This document shows, in pieces, positions 8,808-18,326 of a stretch of DNA of 64,000 nt (position 1 is its first letter; each line of letters starts with the position of its first letter). The stretch comes from an uncultured Bacteroidota bacterium (GTDB taxonomy: Bacteria > Bacteroidota > Bacteroidia > Bacteroidales > P3), in assembly GCA_902788805.1 (NCBI GenBank), contig CADALO010000002.1:297900-361899 (forward strand). Reading direction: 5' to 3'. Under the pieces are notes generated by a model that was given only the letters and a program-made list of their open reading frames with translations, ran no database searches and was not told the origin of the DNA. A program made the translations under genes and the position numbers.

Positions 8808-11732
8808 ATGAAAAAAGTAAAATTAATTTTTAGTTTTGTGGCCGTGATGCTCGTTCTGGGCTCATCGGCATTCGCACAAAAAAAGTATGAGTACAAAACC
8901 TATCCCAACGACCCCATCGGCGTGCGCGAGTATACGCTCGACAACGGTTTGAAGGTGTTCCTGAGTGTATACAAGGACGCTCCGCGCATCCAGACTTACA
9001 TCGCCGTGCGCGCAGGTTCGAAGAACGACCCCAAGGAGACCACCGGCTTGGCCCACTATCTGGAGCATATGCTCTTCAAGGGCAGCCACCAGCTGGGTAC
9101 CACCGACTGGGAGAAGGAAAAGGTCTATCTGCAGCAGATTGAGAACCTCTATGAGGTGTATCGCCGCACCACCGACGAGAAGCGCCGCGCCGAGATCTAC
9201 CATCAGATTGACTCGATCAGCTATATAGCTTCGACCATCGCCATCGCCAACGAGTACGACAAGTCGATGACCGCCATTGGCAGCGAGGGCACCAACGCCT
9301 TCACCTCGAACGACTACACGATGTATGTCGAGAACATCCCCTCAAACCAGGTGGAGCAATGGGCCAAGGTGCAGGGCGACCGCTTCCCCAACCTCGTTCT
9401 GCGTCTGTTCCACACCGAGCTTGAGGCTGTTTATGAGGAGAAGAACATCAGTTTGGCTCAGGACAGCCGTCGCGTCAACGAAATGATGTACTCCGCTCTC
9501 TTCCCCAACCACCCCTATGGCCAGCAGACCACCCTCGGCACCATCGAGCACCTGAAGAATCCGTCGATGGTCAACATCCGCAAATTCCACGCCGCCTACT
9601 ATGTGCCTAACAATATGTGCATTGCGATGTCCGGCGACTTCAACCCCGACGAGGTTATCAAGATAATCGACAAATATATGGGCAGCTGGGTGCCCGGCCC
9701 GGTGCCTGGATTTACCAAAGTGAAGGAAAAGCCTATCACCAGCCCCATCATCCGCCTTGTAAACGGTCAGGATCCCGAGAACCTCACTATCGCTTTCCGC
9801 GTCGAAGAGGGTAACGGCAGCCGCGACGCACTCTTGGCCCAAGCTATGGAATATGTGCTCAACAACGGCAGCTGCGGCCTCATCGACCTCAACCTCAACC
9901 AGAAGCAGCTCTGCCTCGGCGCCTACGCCGGCACTTACACGCTGAACGATTATGCCGCCTTTGTTATCGGTGGCCGTCCCTCACAGGGCCAGAGCCTCGG
10001 CCAGCTGCGCGATATGCTGCTCGAACAACTCGACCTGCTCAAGGCTGGCCAGTTTGACGAAGACCTCATCAAGGCTGGCATCAACCAGCTGAAGCTTCAG
10101 ATTATGAAGCAGGCCGAGAGCAACGACAGCCGTGCCCGCCAGATGGCCTATGCATTTGTGCAGCACCAGACCTGGGATCAGGTGTGCAACGAGATCAACG
10201 AGCTGGCCAAGATTACGAAGAAGGACATCGTCGACTTCGCCAACCGCATCTGCAAGGACAACAACTACGTTATCATTTACAAGCATCAGGACACCCCCGA
10301 CCCTGTGGCCAAGGTCATCAAACCCGCTATCACCCCCATCAGCGTGAACCGCGACAACGAAAGCCCCTTCCTGGCTTCAATAAAGGATGCCGCCAACAAG
10401 GCAAAGCCCATCCAGCCTGTCTTCGTCAACTTCAAGAAAGACCTGCAGAAGGGCAAGACCGCCAATGGCAGCGAGGTGCTCTATGTGAAGAACGTGGAGA
10501 ACGGCACATTCAACCTGCAGTATCGCTTCGAGTTCGGCAGCAGTGTTGACAAGACCATCGACCTGGCCGCCGACCTGCTGGAATTCCTCAACACAGACAA
10601 GTACACCGCCGAGCAGCTTCAGGAAGAGTTCTACAAACTGGCTTGCAACTACCACGTCAGTGTAGGCAGAGAGAGCATCACCGTGAGTGTCAACGGCTTG
10701 GCTGAGAATATGGAGAAAGCTATGACCCTGCTCGAAGAGGTGATGACCACCTGCCAGCCCAACGACGAGGCGTTGCGGATGCTCGTCGAGCGCATCATCA
10801 AGAGCCGTAACGACAGCAAGACCAACCAGCGCGCTGCCTTCAATGCCCTGAACAACTATGGCATCTATGGCGAGCAGTACGTCAAGGATATCAACCAGAG
10901 CGATGCCCAGTTGCGCAGCTATACTGCCAAGCAGCTGACCGATGCCCTGCACGGCCTCTTCAGCTACAAGCACCGCGTGCTTTACTATGGCCCGCTGAGC
11001 CTCAAGGATGTCACAGCTACTGTTGACCGCATTCACAAAGTGAAACCCACCAAGGATGTCCCCGCCAACAATGTCTTCCATCCGCAGGCTACCACCGAGA
11101 ACATCGTCCTCTTTGTTGACTACAACGCCAAGAACACCTACGTCGCCGAGTTCTTCCGTGACGTGAGGTTTGATCCTTCGCTGGTTCCCGACGTCGACCT
11201 CTTCAACGAGTACTTCGGCGGCTCGATGAACGCTATCGTCTTCCAAGAGATGCGCGAGAAACGCTCTCTTGCCTACAACGCCAGCAGCTTCTACTTCCGC
11301 TCCAACAACAGTAAAAAAGACTGCTACTTCTACAACCGTGCCACTGTCATTACCCAGAACGACAAGCTGCTTGATGCCCTCAACGCCTACGAGGAACTCT
11401 TCAACGATATGCCGCAGTCTGAGGCCAACTTCAAGCTGGCCAAGGATGCTCTGATCGCCGGCAGCCGCACTGCCCGCACCACCAAGTTCGGCATCATCAA
11501 CAGTTACCTCAACTGTGAGCGTATGGGTTGGAAGGAGCCGCTGAGCAAGCAGAACTTCCAGGCTTACCCGAAGATGACTATGAACGACTTGGTCAACTTC
11601 CAGAAGCAGCACATCAAGGGCCAGAAGAAGACCTACCTCATCCTCGGCAAGGAGAGCGAGATGGACTTCAACGCCCTCAGCAAGTTCGGCAAGGTGAAGA
11701 AGCTGACCCTCGACGAGGTGTTCGGATACTAA
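8808..11732 (+). CDS. M16 family zinc metallopeptidase (insulinase/pitrilysin type)
   Basis: Large M16 peptidase of 974 residues with two tandem M16 halves, probably periplasmic and degrading peptides. A signal peptide (MKKVKLIFSFVAVMLVLGSSAFAQ) is followed by the inverted zinc motif HYLEH at residues 83-87 (HxxEH), the extra glutamate region TELEAVYEEKNI, and a second half from about 530 with M16 C-terminal features (GGSMNAIVFQEMREKRSLAY). Length fits the 930-1000 residue Bacteroidetes class. It is monocistronic: a promoter box precedes it and a strong terminator follows. Substrate cannot be told from sequence. Confidence 0.93.
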   Translation: MKKVKLIFSFVAVMLVLGSSAFAQKKYEYKTYPNDPIGVREYTLDNGLKVFLSVYKDAPRIQTYIAVRAGSKNDPKETTGLAHYLEHMLFKGSHQLGTTDWEKEKVYLQQIENLYEVYRRTTDEKRRAEIYHQIDSISYIASTIAIANEYDKSMTAIGSEGTNAFTSNDYTMYVENIPSNQVEQWAKVQGDRFPNLVLRLFHTELEAVYEEKNISLAQDSRRVNEMMYSALFPNHPYGQQTTLGTIEHLKNPSMVNIRKFHAAYYVPNNMCIAMSGDFNPDEVIKIIDKYMGSWVPGPVPGFTKVKEKPITSPIIRLVNGQDPENLTIAFRVEEGNGSRDALLAQAMEYVLNNGSCGLIDLNLNQKQLCLGAYAGTYTLNDYAAFVIGGRPSQGQSLGQLRDMLLEQLDLLKAGQFDEDLIKAGINQLKLQIMKQAESNDSRARQMAYAFVQHQTWDQVCNEINELAKITKKDIVDFANRICKDNNYVIIYKHQDTPDPVAKVIKPAITPISVNRDNESPFLASIKDAANKAKPIQPVFVNFKKDLQKGKTANGSEVLYVKNVENGTFNLQYRFEFGSSVDKTIDLAADLLEFLNTDKYTAEQLQEEFYKLACNYHVSVGRESITVSVNGLAENMEKAMTLLEEVMTTCQPNDEALRMLVERIIKSRNDSKTNQRAAFNALNNYGIYGEQYVKDINQSDAQLRSYTAKQLTDALHGLFSYKHRVLYYGPLSLKDVTATVDRIHKVKPTKDVPANNVFHPQATTENIVLFVDYNAKNTYVAEFFRDVRFDPSLVPDVDLFNEYFGGSMNAIVFQEMREKRSLAYNASSFYFRSNNSKKDCYFYNRATVITQNDKLLDALNAYEELFNDMPQSEANFKLAKDALIAGSRTARTTKFGIINSYLNCERMGWKEPLSKQNFQAYPKMTMNDLVNFQKQHIKGQKKTYLILGKESEMDFNALSKFGKVKKLTLDEVFGY

Positions 11733-11750
11733 CAAAAAATAGAAACACAG

Positions 11751-11786
11751 GAACAAGCAAGACCTTTACGGCCTTGCTTGTTCTTT
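11751..11786 (+). terminator. Rho-independent terminator of the M16 gene
   Basis: Stem GAACAAGCAAG.CC / GG.CTTGCTTGTTC with a 5-base loop and a short T run, 18 bp after the stop codon. Confidence 0.85.
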
Positions 11787-11803
11787 AAAAACAGCCATAC
11801 CCA

Positions 11804-13639
11804 ATGAAACACAGAGATTCCAGGCTATTTGACTTTTCACAAGAGAGCGGCGACAGGTGGCTTTTATTTGGTTTTGTTGCAACCATTATCCTGAGTCTGA
11901 TACCGTTCTTCAAGGTGGGATTCACCACCAGCGACGACTTGCAATACTTTGTCACCGCCCAGCATTCGTGGCAGTACTGGCTGATGGACCACAGGGCCTA
12001 TGCCGAAGGAGAGGGCCGCTTTTATTTCCTCATCACCAAATTCTTTTATTACGTACCCTACATTGCCGACAATTTCCTTGTCGGAAAGTTGATACAGTAT
12101 TCGGCGCTGGTGGGGTGTTATCTGATGTTTGCCTATTTGGTCAACCGGATATTCCGCTCGCGCACAATTGGACTGATGACCTTGTTGCTGCTGATATTCA
12201 ACACCTGTGTTACAAGATATGGCTATTTCATTGCCGTTACGGCATATCCTTTTTATTTTACTTTCAGTTTTTTGATATTCCTGTGTGGCGTTCTGCTTTT
12301 GGTGAACCACTACCAGCGAGGAAGCCGCTGGAAACCTGTGTGGGCTGCCCTGCTGTTCTTTGTCTCTGCGTTGTTCTACGAGAACTACGTGGTCTTCATC
12401 CTTTTGGTGGCGCTCTATATCTTTTTGCGCCATTGGCGGCGTGACGGTTTTGGTCGGATGTGGGGCAATTCTGCATTTTGGCGTGAAATGGTGCCTATGG
12501 TGCTGTCGGTGATTATATATACCGCCATATATGTGGGCTACCGGCATTGGCTGTCGGTGACAATGCCTGAGATGGCAGCCTATAGCGGTGCACGCTTGAC
12601 GGACGGAGACGGCTTCACTATAGACAAGTTCTTCAGAGTCGTGACGCGCCTTACATTGGTGGCCTTGCCAGGACAAAACTACTTTCAAAGCAAATCTCTT
12701 ATCGCAGAGAACTCGATGCTGCTGAGGGGGCTGTATAACAATCCCGGCTATATTTTGACCCATTCGTCGGCAATTGTGATTGTAAATGCACTGCTGCAAT
12801 GCATCCTTTTTGTGTTGCTGTGCCGCCGGATAGATGTACAGAAACACTCGTGGCGCAAGCTGTTGGCAGTGTTGGCAGGGGCGTTGTTTTTCGCTTTCAG
12901 TGCCAATGCACTGATTGCTATGACACCCAAATACCAGGAATGGTCCACTTGGCTAAAGGGTTATGTCACGTCGCTTTATTCCTATTTTGGCATTGCACTC
13001 ACCATAGCAGTCCTTGTGGCATTGACGCTGAAAACGATCTCCTCCCAGTGGGGCAGAAGATTGTTGCATTTTTTCTGGGCTTTCTTGGTTTTCTTTTTTG
13101 CCGTCATCATCGGTACTGCCAACGAGCATCTGTCCCGCGAATGGCAGCGGAGCCAGAACCGTTTTGTTGTCATCGACGAGATGTCTCGTGCCGGCTTCTT
13201 TGACGCTTTGCCCGACGATGCCCTGCTTTATACCGAGGCCTTGCATACCACATCGCGCACAGCCTATGCTATCTGCGAAGGCACGGACGACATCGAAGAC
13301 CTGATTGACCTTCGTGCCGGTCGCAAGTTCCACTATGCGATCGACTCGGCTATGCTGGAACAGAAACGGACGGAATACCCTTCGGCGCCCTGTTACCTGT
13401 TTGGAGCACGCGAGGTGCAGAAAGCCAACGGATTGCTCGTCACAGTTGCCGACAGCACCGGTGCCGATTGTTTCTATCTGTCGCCCGTCAAAAGTTTCAA
13501 ACTGTTCTACAAGGATGGAAACCTATGGCGACAAGAGGCGGTGGTGTCCAACAACAGGCATCGCAAGGTTATTCATATTCGTGTCGAAGGCGAAGCGGTA
13601 GACCCCGAGTCCTTTTATGTGAGTGATATGATTGATTAA
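11804..13639 (+). CDS. Large polytopic membrane protein, GT-C-like topology
   Basis: The 611-residue product has about 11-12 hydrophobic segments over the first 460 residues and a soluble C-terminal domain of about 150 residues (from NEHLSREWQRSQNRF). The first extramembrane loop carries acidic residues (FTTSDDLQYF) as in GT-C glycosyltransferases and DUF6056-like proteins, which use polyprenyl-linked sugars. This is inference; no diagnostic motif was seen. It is followed 11 bp later by the GH5-like lipoprotein gene, so the two form an operon, and a second polytopic protein is encoded on the opposite strand beyond. A role in surface glycan or exopolysaccharide handling is plausible. Confidence 0.72.
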   Translation: MKHRDSRLFDFSQESGDRWLLFGFVATIILSLIPFFKVGFTTSDDLQYFVTAQHSWQYWLMDHRAYAEGEGRFYFLITKFFYYVPYIADNFLVGKLIQYSALVGCYLMFAYLVNRIFRSRTIGLMTLLLLIFNTCVTRYGYFIAVTAYPFYFTFSFLIFLCGVLLLVNHYQRGSRWKPVWAALLFFVSALFYENYVVFILLVALYIFLRHWRRDGFGRMWGNSAFWREMVPMVLSVIIYTAIYVGYRHWLSVTMPEMAAYSGARLTDGDGFTIDKFFRVVTRLTLVALPGQNYFQSKSLIAENSMLLRGLYNNPGYILTHSSAIVIVNALLQCILFVLLCRRIDVQKHSWRKLLAVLAGALFFAFSANALIAMTPKYQEWSTWLKGYVTSLYSYFGIALTIAVLVALTLKTISSQWGRRLLHFFWAFLVFFFAVIIGTANEHLSREWQRSQNRFVVIDEMSRAGFFDALPDDALLYTEALHTTSRTAYAICEGTDDIEDLIDLRAGRKFHYAIDSAMLEQKRTEYPSAPCYLFGAREVQKANGLLVTVADSTGADCFYLSPVKSFKLFYKDGNLWRQEAVVSNNRHRKVIHIRVEGEAVDPESFYVSDMID

Positions 13640-13650
13640 CAACTGAAACA

Positions 13651-15108
13651 ATGGTAAAGAAAAACGCACTTTATATTGCTTTAATGGCAATCTTGATGGT
13701 TGGGTGCAACCATTCAGACAACGACATAATGTACAACGACTCATTGCCGCCGATAACCGAAGGTTATGTAGGCCTACAAGACGGGCACTTTGTCCTCGAT
13801 GGAGAATATTGGTTTCCGCTGATGCTCAACTACAAGGCATTCATCGATGGCGACCGCGTCATTCCGGCTCCTTACTACACTGGGACTGACCTTCGCGAGC
13901 ATTTCGACACCATCGCCAGCTGGGGATTCAATGCCGTGCGCGTCTGCCTCGACGTGATGGGCGAGGGCGACAGCGCCGCCAAGTTCGAAGCCACGCGCCG
14001 AATGGTGCAGACGGCCGACAGCGCGGGGCTGAAAGTGATGCTGCTTATCAAGACGCCTTTCGAACCCTACTGGCAGAGCTACACCAAAGGACTTCTGCGC
14101 CATCTGGCCGACCTGCCGGCGCTGTGGGCGTACGACTTTTTCAACGAGCCGCTCTATTTCGACCCCGAACCCGAGCGCGACAAGATGGATGCCGTCCGCC
14201 TTGCGAGCGAATGGCGACACTGGGTGCGCACCTATGCGCCGCACCAGCTTTTCACCATCGCCACCGCCGAACCCATCGAGGTCTTCGAATGGGACCCCTC
14301 GATGCTGCCTACAGACTTCGTCGAGATGCACACCTACCACCCCTTGCGCGTCTACTCCGAAATGTGGTGGTACAGCCGCTATTGCGGCAAACCGTGGATG
14401 GTGGGCGAAACGGGATTGCCGGCCGACAACGACTCGGTGCCGTGGGATTGGCAATGGTGTTTCCTTTATCGCACATTTGAACGTGCAAAATACCTTGGGG
14501 CAATTGGATATGGCTGGTGGGAGTTTCAGGACTGCCCCTCAGGTGTCAATTTTGAAGCAAAATATACCGGCTTGCGCGATTCTACCGGCAAATCCAAACC
14601 CGCCGCCCGTGTTTTTACTGACGGTCTGTTCTGCTTTAGCTGCTATTATACCGACGAGGAGCTAAGACCTGTCAACTACTACAATATGCTTGCCTACAGC
14701 AATATCCGCCTGACGGGACGCATAGTAGACAAGTCTACCGGCAAGCCTGTCGAGGGTGCCGTAATACGCGGCTGGAACGACGACTGGAGTGTGGGAATGA
14801 ACACCTATACCGACAGCAACGGCCGTTTCACGCTCTACAGCAACGACTACAATGTCCATTTCGAGGTATCTGCTCCGCGAATGAGCCACCAAAAGTTCGA
14901 CCGCCGCAATATCCGCTATTCAAACCCGAAGGGCATCGACACCAAGAACCTTCCCGACCGTCAGCGCGAATACCAGCAGATCGACTATAAGCCATACTTA
15001 AACAACAGCATACCTGATATTCCGTTCAATATGGATTACGACTCAACGCACTTCTTCCGCTTCAGTCTTGAGGGTGATATGGGAACAATCAAGCTGAAGA
15101 AGTTGTAG
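13651..15108 (+). CDS. GH5-like (clan A) glycoside hydrolase lipoprotein
   Basis: Lipoprotein of 485 residues with signal peptide and lipobox (LMAILMVGC, Cys at 19). The body is a TIM-barrel glycosidase of the GH-A clan. The acid/base Glu lies in YDFFNEPLYF (residue 166) and the nucleophile Glu in PWMVGETGLP (residue 253), the usual strand 4 and strand 7 positions. A His-Thr-Tyr-His segment (EMHTYHPL) lies before the nucleophile. From about residue 350 comes a carboxypeptidase-regulatory-like beta domain (GRIVDKSTGKPVEGAVIRGW...DSNGRFTLYSND). Likely faces the outside or periplasm. Operon with the polytopic gene upstream suggests action on a glycan made or exported by that protein. Substrate unknown. 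Confidence 0.85.
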   Translation: MVKKNALYIALMAILMVGCNHSDNDIMYNDSLPPITEGYVGLQDGHFVLDGEYWFPLMLNYKAFIDGDRVIPAPYYTGTDLREHFDTIASWGFNAVRVCLDVMGEGDSAAKFEATRRMVQTADSAGLKVMLLIKTPFEPYWQSYTKGLLRHLADLPALWAYDFFNEPLYFDPEPERDKMDAVRLASEWRHWVRTYAPHQLFTIATAEPIEVFEWDPSMLPTDFVEMHTYHPLRVYSEMWWYSRYCGKPWMVGETGLPADNDSVPWDWQWCFLYRTFERAKYLGAIGYGWWEFQDCPSGVNFEAKYTGLRDSTGKSKPAARVFTDGLFCFSCYYTDEELRPVNYYNMLAYSNIRLTGRIVDKSTGKPVEGAVIRGWNDDWSVGMNTYTDSNGRFTLYSNDYNVHFEVSAPRMSHQKFDRRNIRYSNPKGIDTKNLPDRQREYQQIDYKPYLNNSIPDIPFNMDYDSTHFFRFSLEGDMGTIKLKKL

Positions 15109-15175
15109 GAGTTAAAGGGAGTTAAGGGACAATACAACACAGGCGGTTCTATTGTCCCTTAACTTCCCTCTAACT
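15107..15175. terminator. Inverted repeat between convergent genes, probable bidirectional terminator
   Basis: GTTAAGGGACAAT and ATTGTCCCTTAAC form the core stem around a 17-base loop; the flanks extend as GGAGTTAAAGGGA and TCCCTCTAACTTCC. The AGTTAAGGG-type microrepeats on the right continue into the last codons of the minus-strand gene, giving its VELSGS tail. Confidence 0.6.
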
Positions 15176-15179
15176 TCCC

Positions 15180-16763
15180 TTAACTCCCACTTAACTCCAC
15201 TTTATCTCCAAATATTCTTGCAAATCCTTCTACGGCAATGAGCACAAACAGTGGCGTAAAGCAGAACAGGTAGCGAGCCCGCGCCTCGCAAAGCGTGTGG
15301 AACAGGATTAGCATCAGTACTGCAAGCATTACGGCTTCGATGATGGATGTTGATTTGTTGAATTGTTTATCTGTTGATATGTTGATGGCTCCTCTCCGTC
15401 TCGGAAGTGCGGCAAAGAGCGACAAGACGACGATACCGAACCACAACGACGTGGCGCACACGCTCCACCCAACGTAGTTGCTGCCGCTGCCCTCGCGCCT
15501 GTGAAACAGGCTGCGTGTCAGCTTGGCCACGGCACCGCTGCGTTCCGGCACCTCTTTAAAAAAGTTGCCTTCACGCCCCCAGTAGAACGTGCCGTCGCTG
15601 AAATTCAGCAGGTTCTTGCGCCCCCACAATATCAGCGTGCCCTTCGCTTCAAGGGCACGATAGCGCCTCAAAGTCTCCTGCATCTCAGCCTTCTTGCGCT
15701 CTTTCTTTTTAGGGTAATTGCGCGAAAAGTCCACATCCTGTGCGCTGTAGATGCCAATACTCTGATAGTTGGCACCCAGCATCAAGTAGTGTGTAGGTCC
15801 GAGCGCCTTCGAGGTGTGCAGATGCAGCGGACAGCCAATCATTGCAACGTTGACAATGATAAATCCCGACGCAATGCCGGCCAGCACAAACCCCGACGGT
15901 CTAAGCATCCTCTTAAAACCTTTATAACCTTTCAATCCCTTCAAACCTTTTAGCCCTCCAACTATCACCATCGCCAGCGGAACAAACACCGTCTGCGGAC
16001 GTATATAGTAGCCCACAACGGTAGCCGCGCCGAGAATCATCAGCTTAAGCCACAGTCGTTTGAACGGTAGCGTCGTGGCCGTCCAGAGTATCGCAACGGC
16101 AACCATCAGCCCCCAGATGTCGGAGTAGGGGATGGACCACCACGGCGACATCCACACGAGGAGCAGATAGAGCACGTATGTCAGTATCACACAGTCTTTT
16201 CGGTGCCAGATATGCATTGCTGTCTGTACAAGCATCAGTGCTGTAAGGCAAGCACCTACGCTTTGCAGCACAAGCAGCGGAAACAGCGTCACCTTCATTC
16301 CCCACAGAGGCCCCGTAAGGAAGAACACGGCGGCAAAGATGCGCGACAGAAACAGATTGTTGGGATTCCACCTGAAATAGCTGCTGAACTCATCGATGTC
16401 GCCTCCTGTGGCCATCGCCTTGGCAACGCCGGTCACCTGCTGCACATCCCAGTTTGTGTGGACATAGTAGCTGTACATCAGCACTATCTGCACGACGGTG
16501 ACGATGCCCGAAACCGCCAGCAGGCGTCCACGCCTTATCTCACTGCCTTTGCTACACTTAAAGCAGACGAAGGCTATGAGCCCCACCAGTGCCGCACCTG
16601 CCAGCATCATCGGAATATGGAAGCGGCCTTCGAGAGGGATGCACCATTTCCAATCAGCCCCGTCGGGAAAATGACAGAATGCCACAATGACGACGATGGT
16701 CGTCATCAGCACCAGCCATAATGCCGTAGTGAGGGTGATTGTGCGCTTGCCTGTAGTTGCCAT
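15180..16763 (-). CDS. Polytopic membrane protein, glycosyltransferase-39-like
   Basis: A 527-residue protein with 10-12 hydrophobic segments and an extracytoplasmic loop after the first segments (MATGGDIDEFSSYFRWNPNNLF) where GT-C enzymes carry acidic catalytic residues. The central segment FSSYFRWNPNNLFLSRI resembles Bacteroidetes proteins annotated as GT39 or Wzy-like; I cannot tell which. Between two membrane helices, at about 15910-15955, the sequence GLKGLKGLKGYKGFKR is encoded by TTAAAGG/TATAAAGG microrepeats, apparently an in-frame insertion. The start at 16763 (MATTGKRT) is preferred; another ATG lies 18 bp upstream. Divergent from the esterase gene. Confidence 0.7.
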   Translation of the reverse strand: MATTGKRTITLTTALWLVLMTTIVVIVAFCHFPDGADWKWCIPLEGRFHIPMMLAGAALVGLIAFVCFKCSKGSEIRRGRLLAVSGIVTVVQIVLMYSYYVHTNWDVQQVTGVAKAMATGGDIDEFSSYFRWNPNNLFLSRIFAAVFFLTGPLWGMKVTLFPLLVLQSVGACLTALMLVQTAMHIWHRKDCVILTYVLYLLLVWMSPWWSIPYSDIWGLMVAVAILWTATTLPFKRLWLKLMILGAATVVGYYIRPQTVFVPLAMVIVGGLKGLKGLKGYKGFKRMLRPSGFVLAGIASGFIIVNVAMIGCPLHLHTSKALGPTHYLMLGANYQSIGIYSAQDVDFSRNYPKKKERKKAEMQETLRRYRALEAKGTLILWGRKNLLNFSDGTFYWGREGNFFKEVPERSGAVAKLTRSLFHRREGSGSNYVGWSVCATSLWFGIVVLSLFAALPRRRGAINISTDKQFNKSTSIIEAVMLAVLMLILFHTLCEARARYLFCFTPLFVLIAVEGFARIFGDKVELSGS

Positions 16764-16791
16764 TTCTATGCTGTTTTGCACTCATAACGGC

Positions 16792-16821
16792 GCATTTGCC
16801 AAATTATTATGTGGCGAATGC
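16792..16821. promoter_or_regulatory. Inverted repeat in divergent promoter region
   Basis: GCATTTGCC and GGCGAATGC face each other across a 12-base spacer (one mismatch), midway between two divergently oriented starts. Its size and position would suit a dimeric repressor or activator site. No regulator is known. Confidence 0.3.
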
Positions 16822-16855
16822 CACAATAAAACCCGTGACGGTCCGTTCTAAGCGT

Positions 16856-17422
16856 ATGACAATAATGTACATCCACGGCTACGGCTCGAACGGCAACGCC
16901 ACCAAAGGCCAGCTGCTGCGCACGATGCTGCCGCAGCACCGAGTCGTCTCGCCCACCTTCGACTACGACCATTGCACCCCTTGGCAAATACAGACGCAGA
17001 TACGCGAAACCATTGAAAAAGAGGAAGTCCGTATGATTGTCGGCAGCAGTTTCGGCGGCTACCACGCATTGTGCGCCACGGCCTACTTCCACGGAGTGGT
17101 GTGGGTCGTCAATCCTGCCCGCGACGTTGTTGCCACCATCGGTCGGGTAGTCCTGGCCAACGGCTCGGCATCGCAGGAGGCGACAGAATATCTCAACGCT
17201 TATAAAGAATTCGACAATAATGTCTTCCGGCGTCAGGTGCAGCTCAACCAGAGCGGTCTGTGGCCAAAAGACACGCCACTGAATTTCGCCCTCAGCACCG
17301 ACGACGAACTCCTCGGTGACCACCGTCCGCTACTCGACCTCTTCCCCTGCCACGACCGTGTGGTGTGGAAAGACGATTGCGGCCACCGTTTCCTGCGTTT
17401 CGAGGAACTCAATCTGCTGTAG
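16856..17422 (+). CDS. YqiA/UPF0227-like alpha/beta-hydrolase esterase
   Basis: Cytosolic esterase-type alpha/beta hydrolase of 188 residues. It opens with the strand-loop MTIMYIHGYGSNGNATKG, typical of YqiA proteins, and has the nucleophile elbow GSSFGGYHA (Ser near residue 63). A terminal Asp (LSTDDELLGD) and His (DDCGHRFLRF) complete the triad. I start at 16856 because an upstream in-frame start would add 33 residues with no family match. Natural substrate is not known for the family. Confidence 0.8.
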   Translation: MTIMYIHGYGSNGNATKGQLLRTMLPQHRVVSPTFDYDHCTPWQIQTQIRETIEKEEVRMIVGSSFGGYHALCATAYFHGVVWVVNPARDVVATIGRVVLANGSASQEATEYLNAYKEFDNNVFRRQVQLNQSGLWPKDTPLNFALSTDDELLGDHRPLLDLFPCHDRVVWKDDCGHRFLRFEELNLL

Positions 17423-17441
17423 TCGCTGCCTGCGGCAACGG

Positions 17442-18320
17442 TCAGAACTTGACGATGTCTATCAGTCGCACGCCGTCAAGCCACACGGCTATGCATCCCA
17501 CGGCACCGTCCTCGCCAGCCTCGTCCCACGTCTCGATGGGCTGCAGCGTGCGTGCGTCGACAATCTCAAAATATTCAGGCTCAAAGCAAAGTCCGTCAGG
17601 GCACTGGTCGGGGTTGACCTCGTTGAACGATGCCAGCGACGACATAACCCACTCCTTGACGTCGTCCACCTCCTCGCATTCGGCCATCTCAGCGGCCTGC
17701 TGCAGGGTGTCGTAGATGGTAGGAGCGATGGCGCGAGCGGCAGGCGACAGACGCATATTGCGGCTGCTCAGCGCCAGGCCGTCGTCGGCGCGCACAATGG
17801 GGCAAGGCACAATCTCGATGTTGTAGTGAATCTGCTCTATCAGGTTGCGGATGATGGCCAGCTGCTGATAGTCCTTCTCGCCGAAGTAGGCGCGGTCGGG
17901 CTCGGCAAGGTCGAACAGGCGGCGCACTACCACAGCCACGCCCGAGAAGTGACCCGGACGCTTCGGGCCTTCCATCACCTCCTCGAGGGGACCGAAGTGA
18001 TACTCCTCCTTGACGGGCTCGGGATACATCTCCTCGACCGAGGGGATGAAGACAAAGTCGGCACCTATCGACTCAAGCTTCTCGCAGTCGGCATCTACTG
18101 TGCGCGGATACTTGGCCAAATCCTCCTTGTTGTTGAACTGGATGGGGTTGACAAAGACGCTGACAACGGCTATGTCGTTCTGCTCCTTGGCCTTGCGTAT
18201 CAGCGACAGATGGCCCTCGTGGAGGGCGCCCATCGTCGGAACCAAGCCGATGCTCTTGCCGTCGGCCTTTGCTTTATGAACAGCCTCGCGAAGGGCTGCT
18301 ACTGTGGTGAATTTCTGCAT
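17442..18320 (-). CDS. panC: Pantoate--beta-alanine ligase (pantothenate synthetase)
   Basis: Joins pantoate and beta-alanine with ATP to give pantothenate, the vitamin precursor of CoA; cytosolic. The 292-residue product has the nucleotidyltransferase HxGH motif (MGALHEGHLSL), the pantoate site FVNPIQFNNKEDLAKYPR, and the KMSKS-equivalent SSRNMRLSP. Length is as usual (280-290). panB and panD are not neighbours. It converges with the esterase gene (19 bp apart). Confidence 0.95.
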   Translation of the reverse strand: MQKFTTVAALREAVHKAKADGKSIGLVPTMGALHEGHLSLIRKAKEQNDIAVVSVFVNPIQFNNKEDLAKYPRTVDADCEKLESIGADFVFIPSVEEMYPEPVKEEYHFGPLEEVMEGPKRPGHFSGVAVVVRRLFDLAEPDRAYFGEKDYQQLAIIRNLIEQIHYNIEIVPCPIVRADDGLALSSRNMRLSPAARAIAPTIYDTLQQAAEMAECEEVDDVKEWVMSSLASFNEVNPDQCPDGLCFEPEYFEIVDARTLQPIETWDEAGEDGAVGCIAVWLDGVRLIDIVKF

Positions 18321-18326
18321 ATTGAA

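Noticed and set aside
10377..11756. 459-codon open frame antisense to the M16 peptidase gene
   Set aside because: The plus strand encodes a clear M16 protein through the whole interval; the antisense product has only Val/Leu/Glu/His-rich shadow composition.
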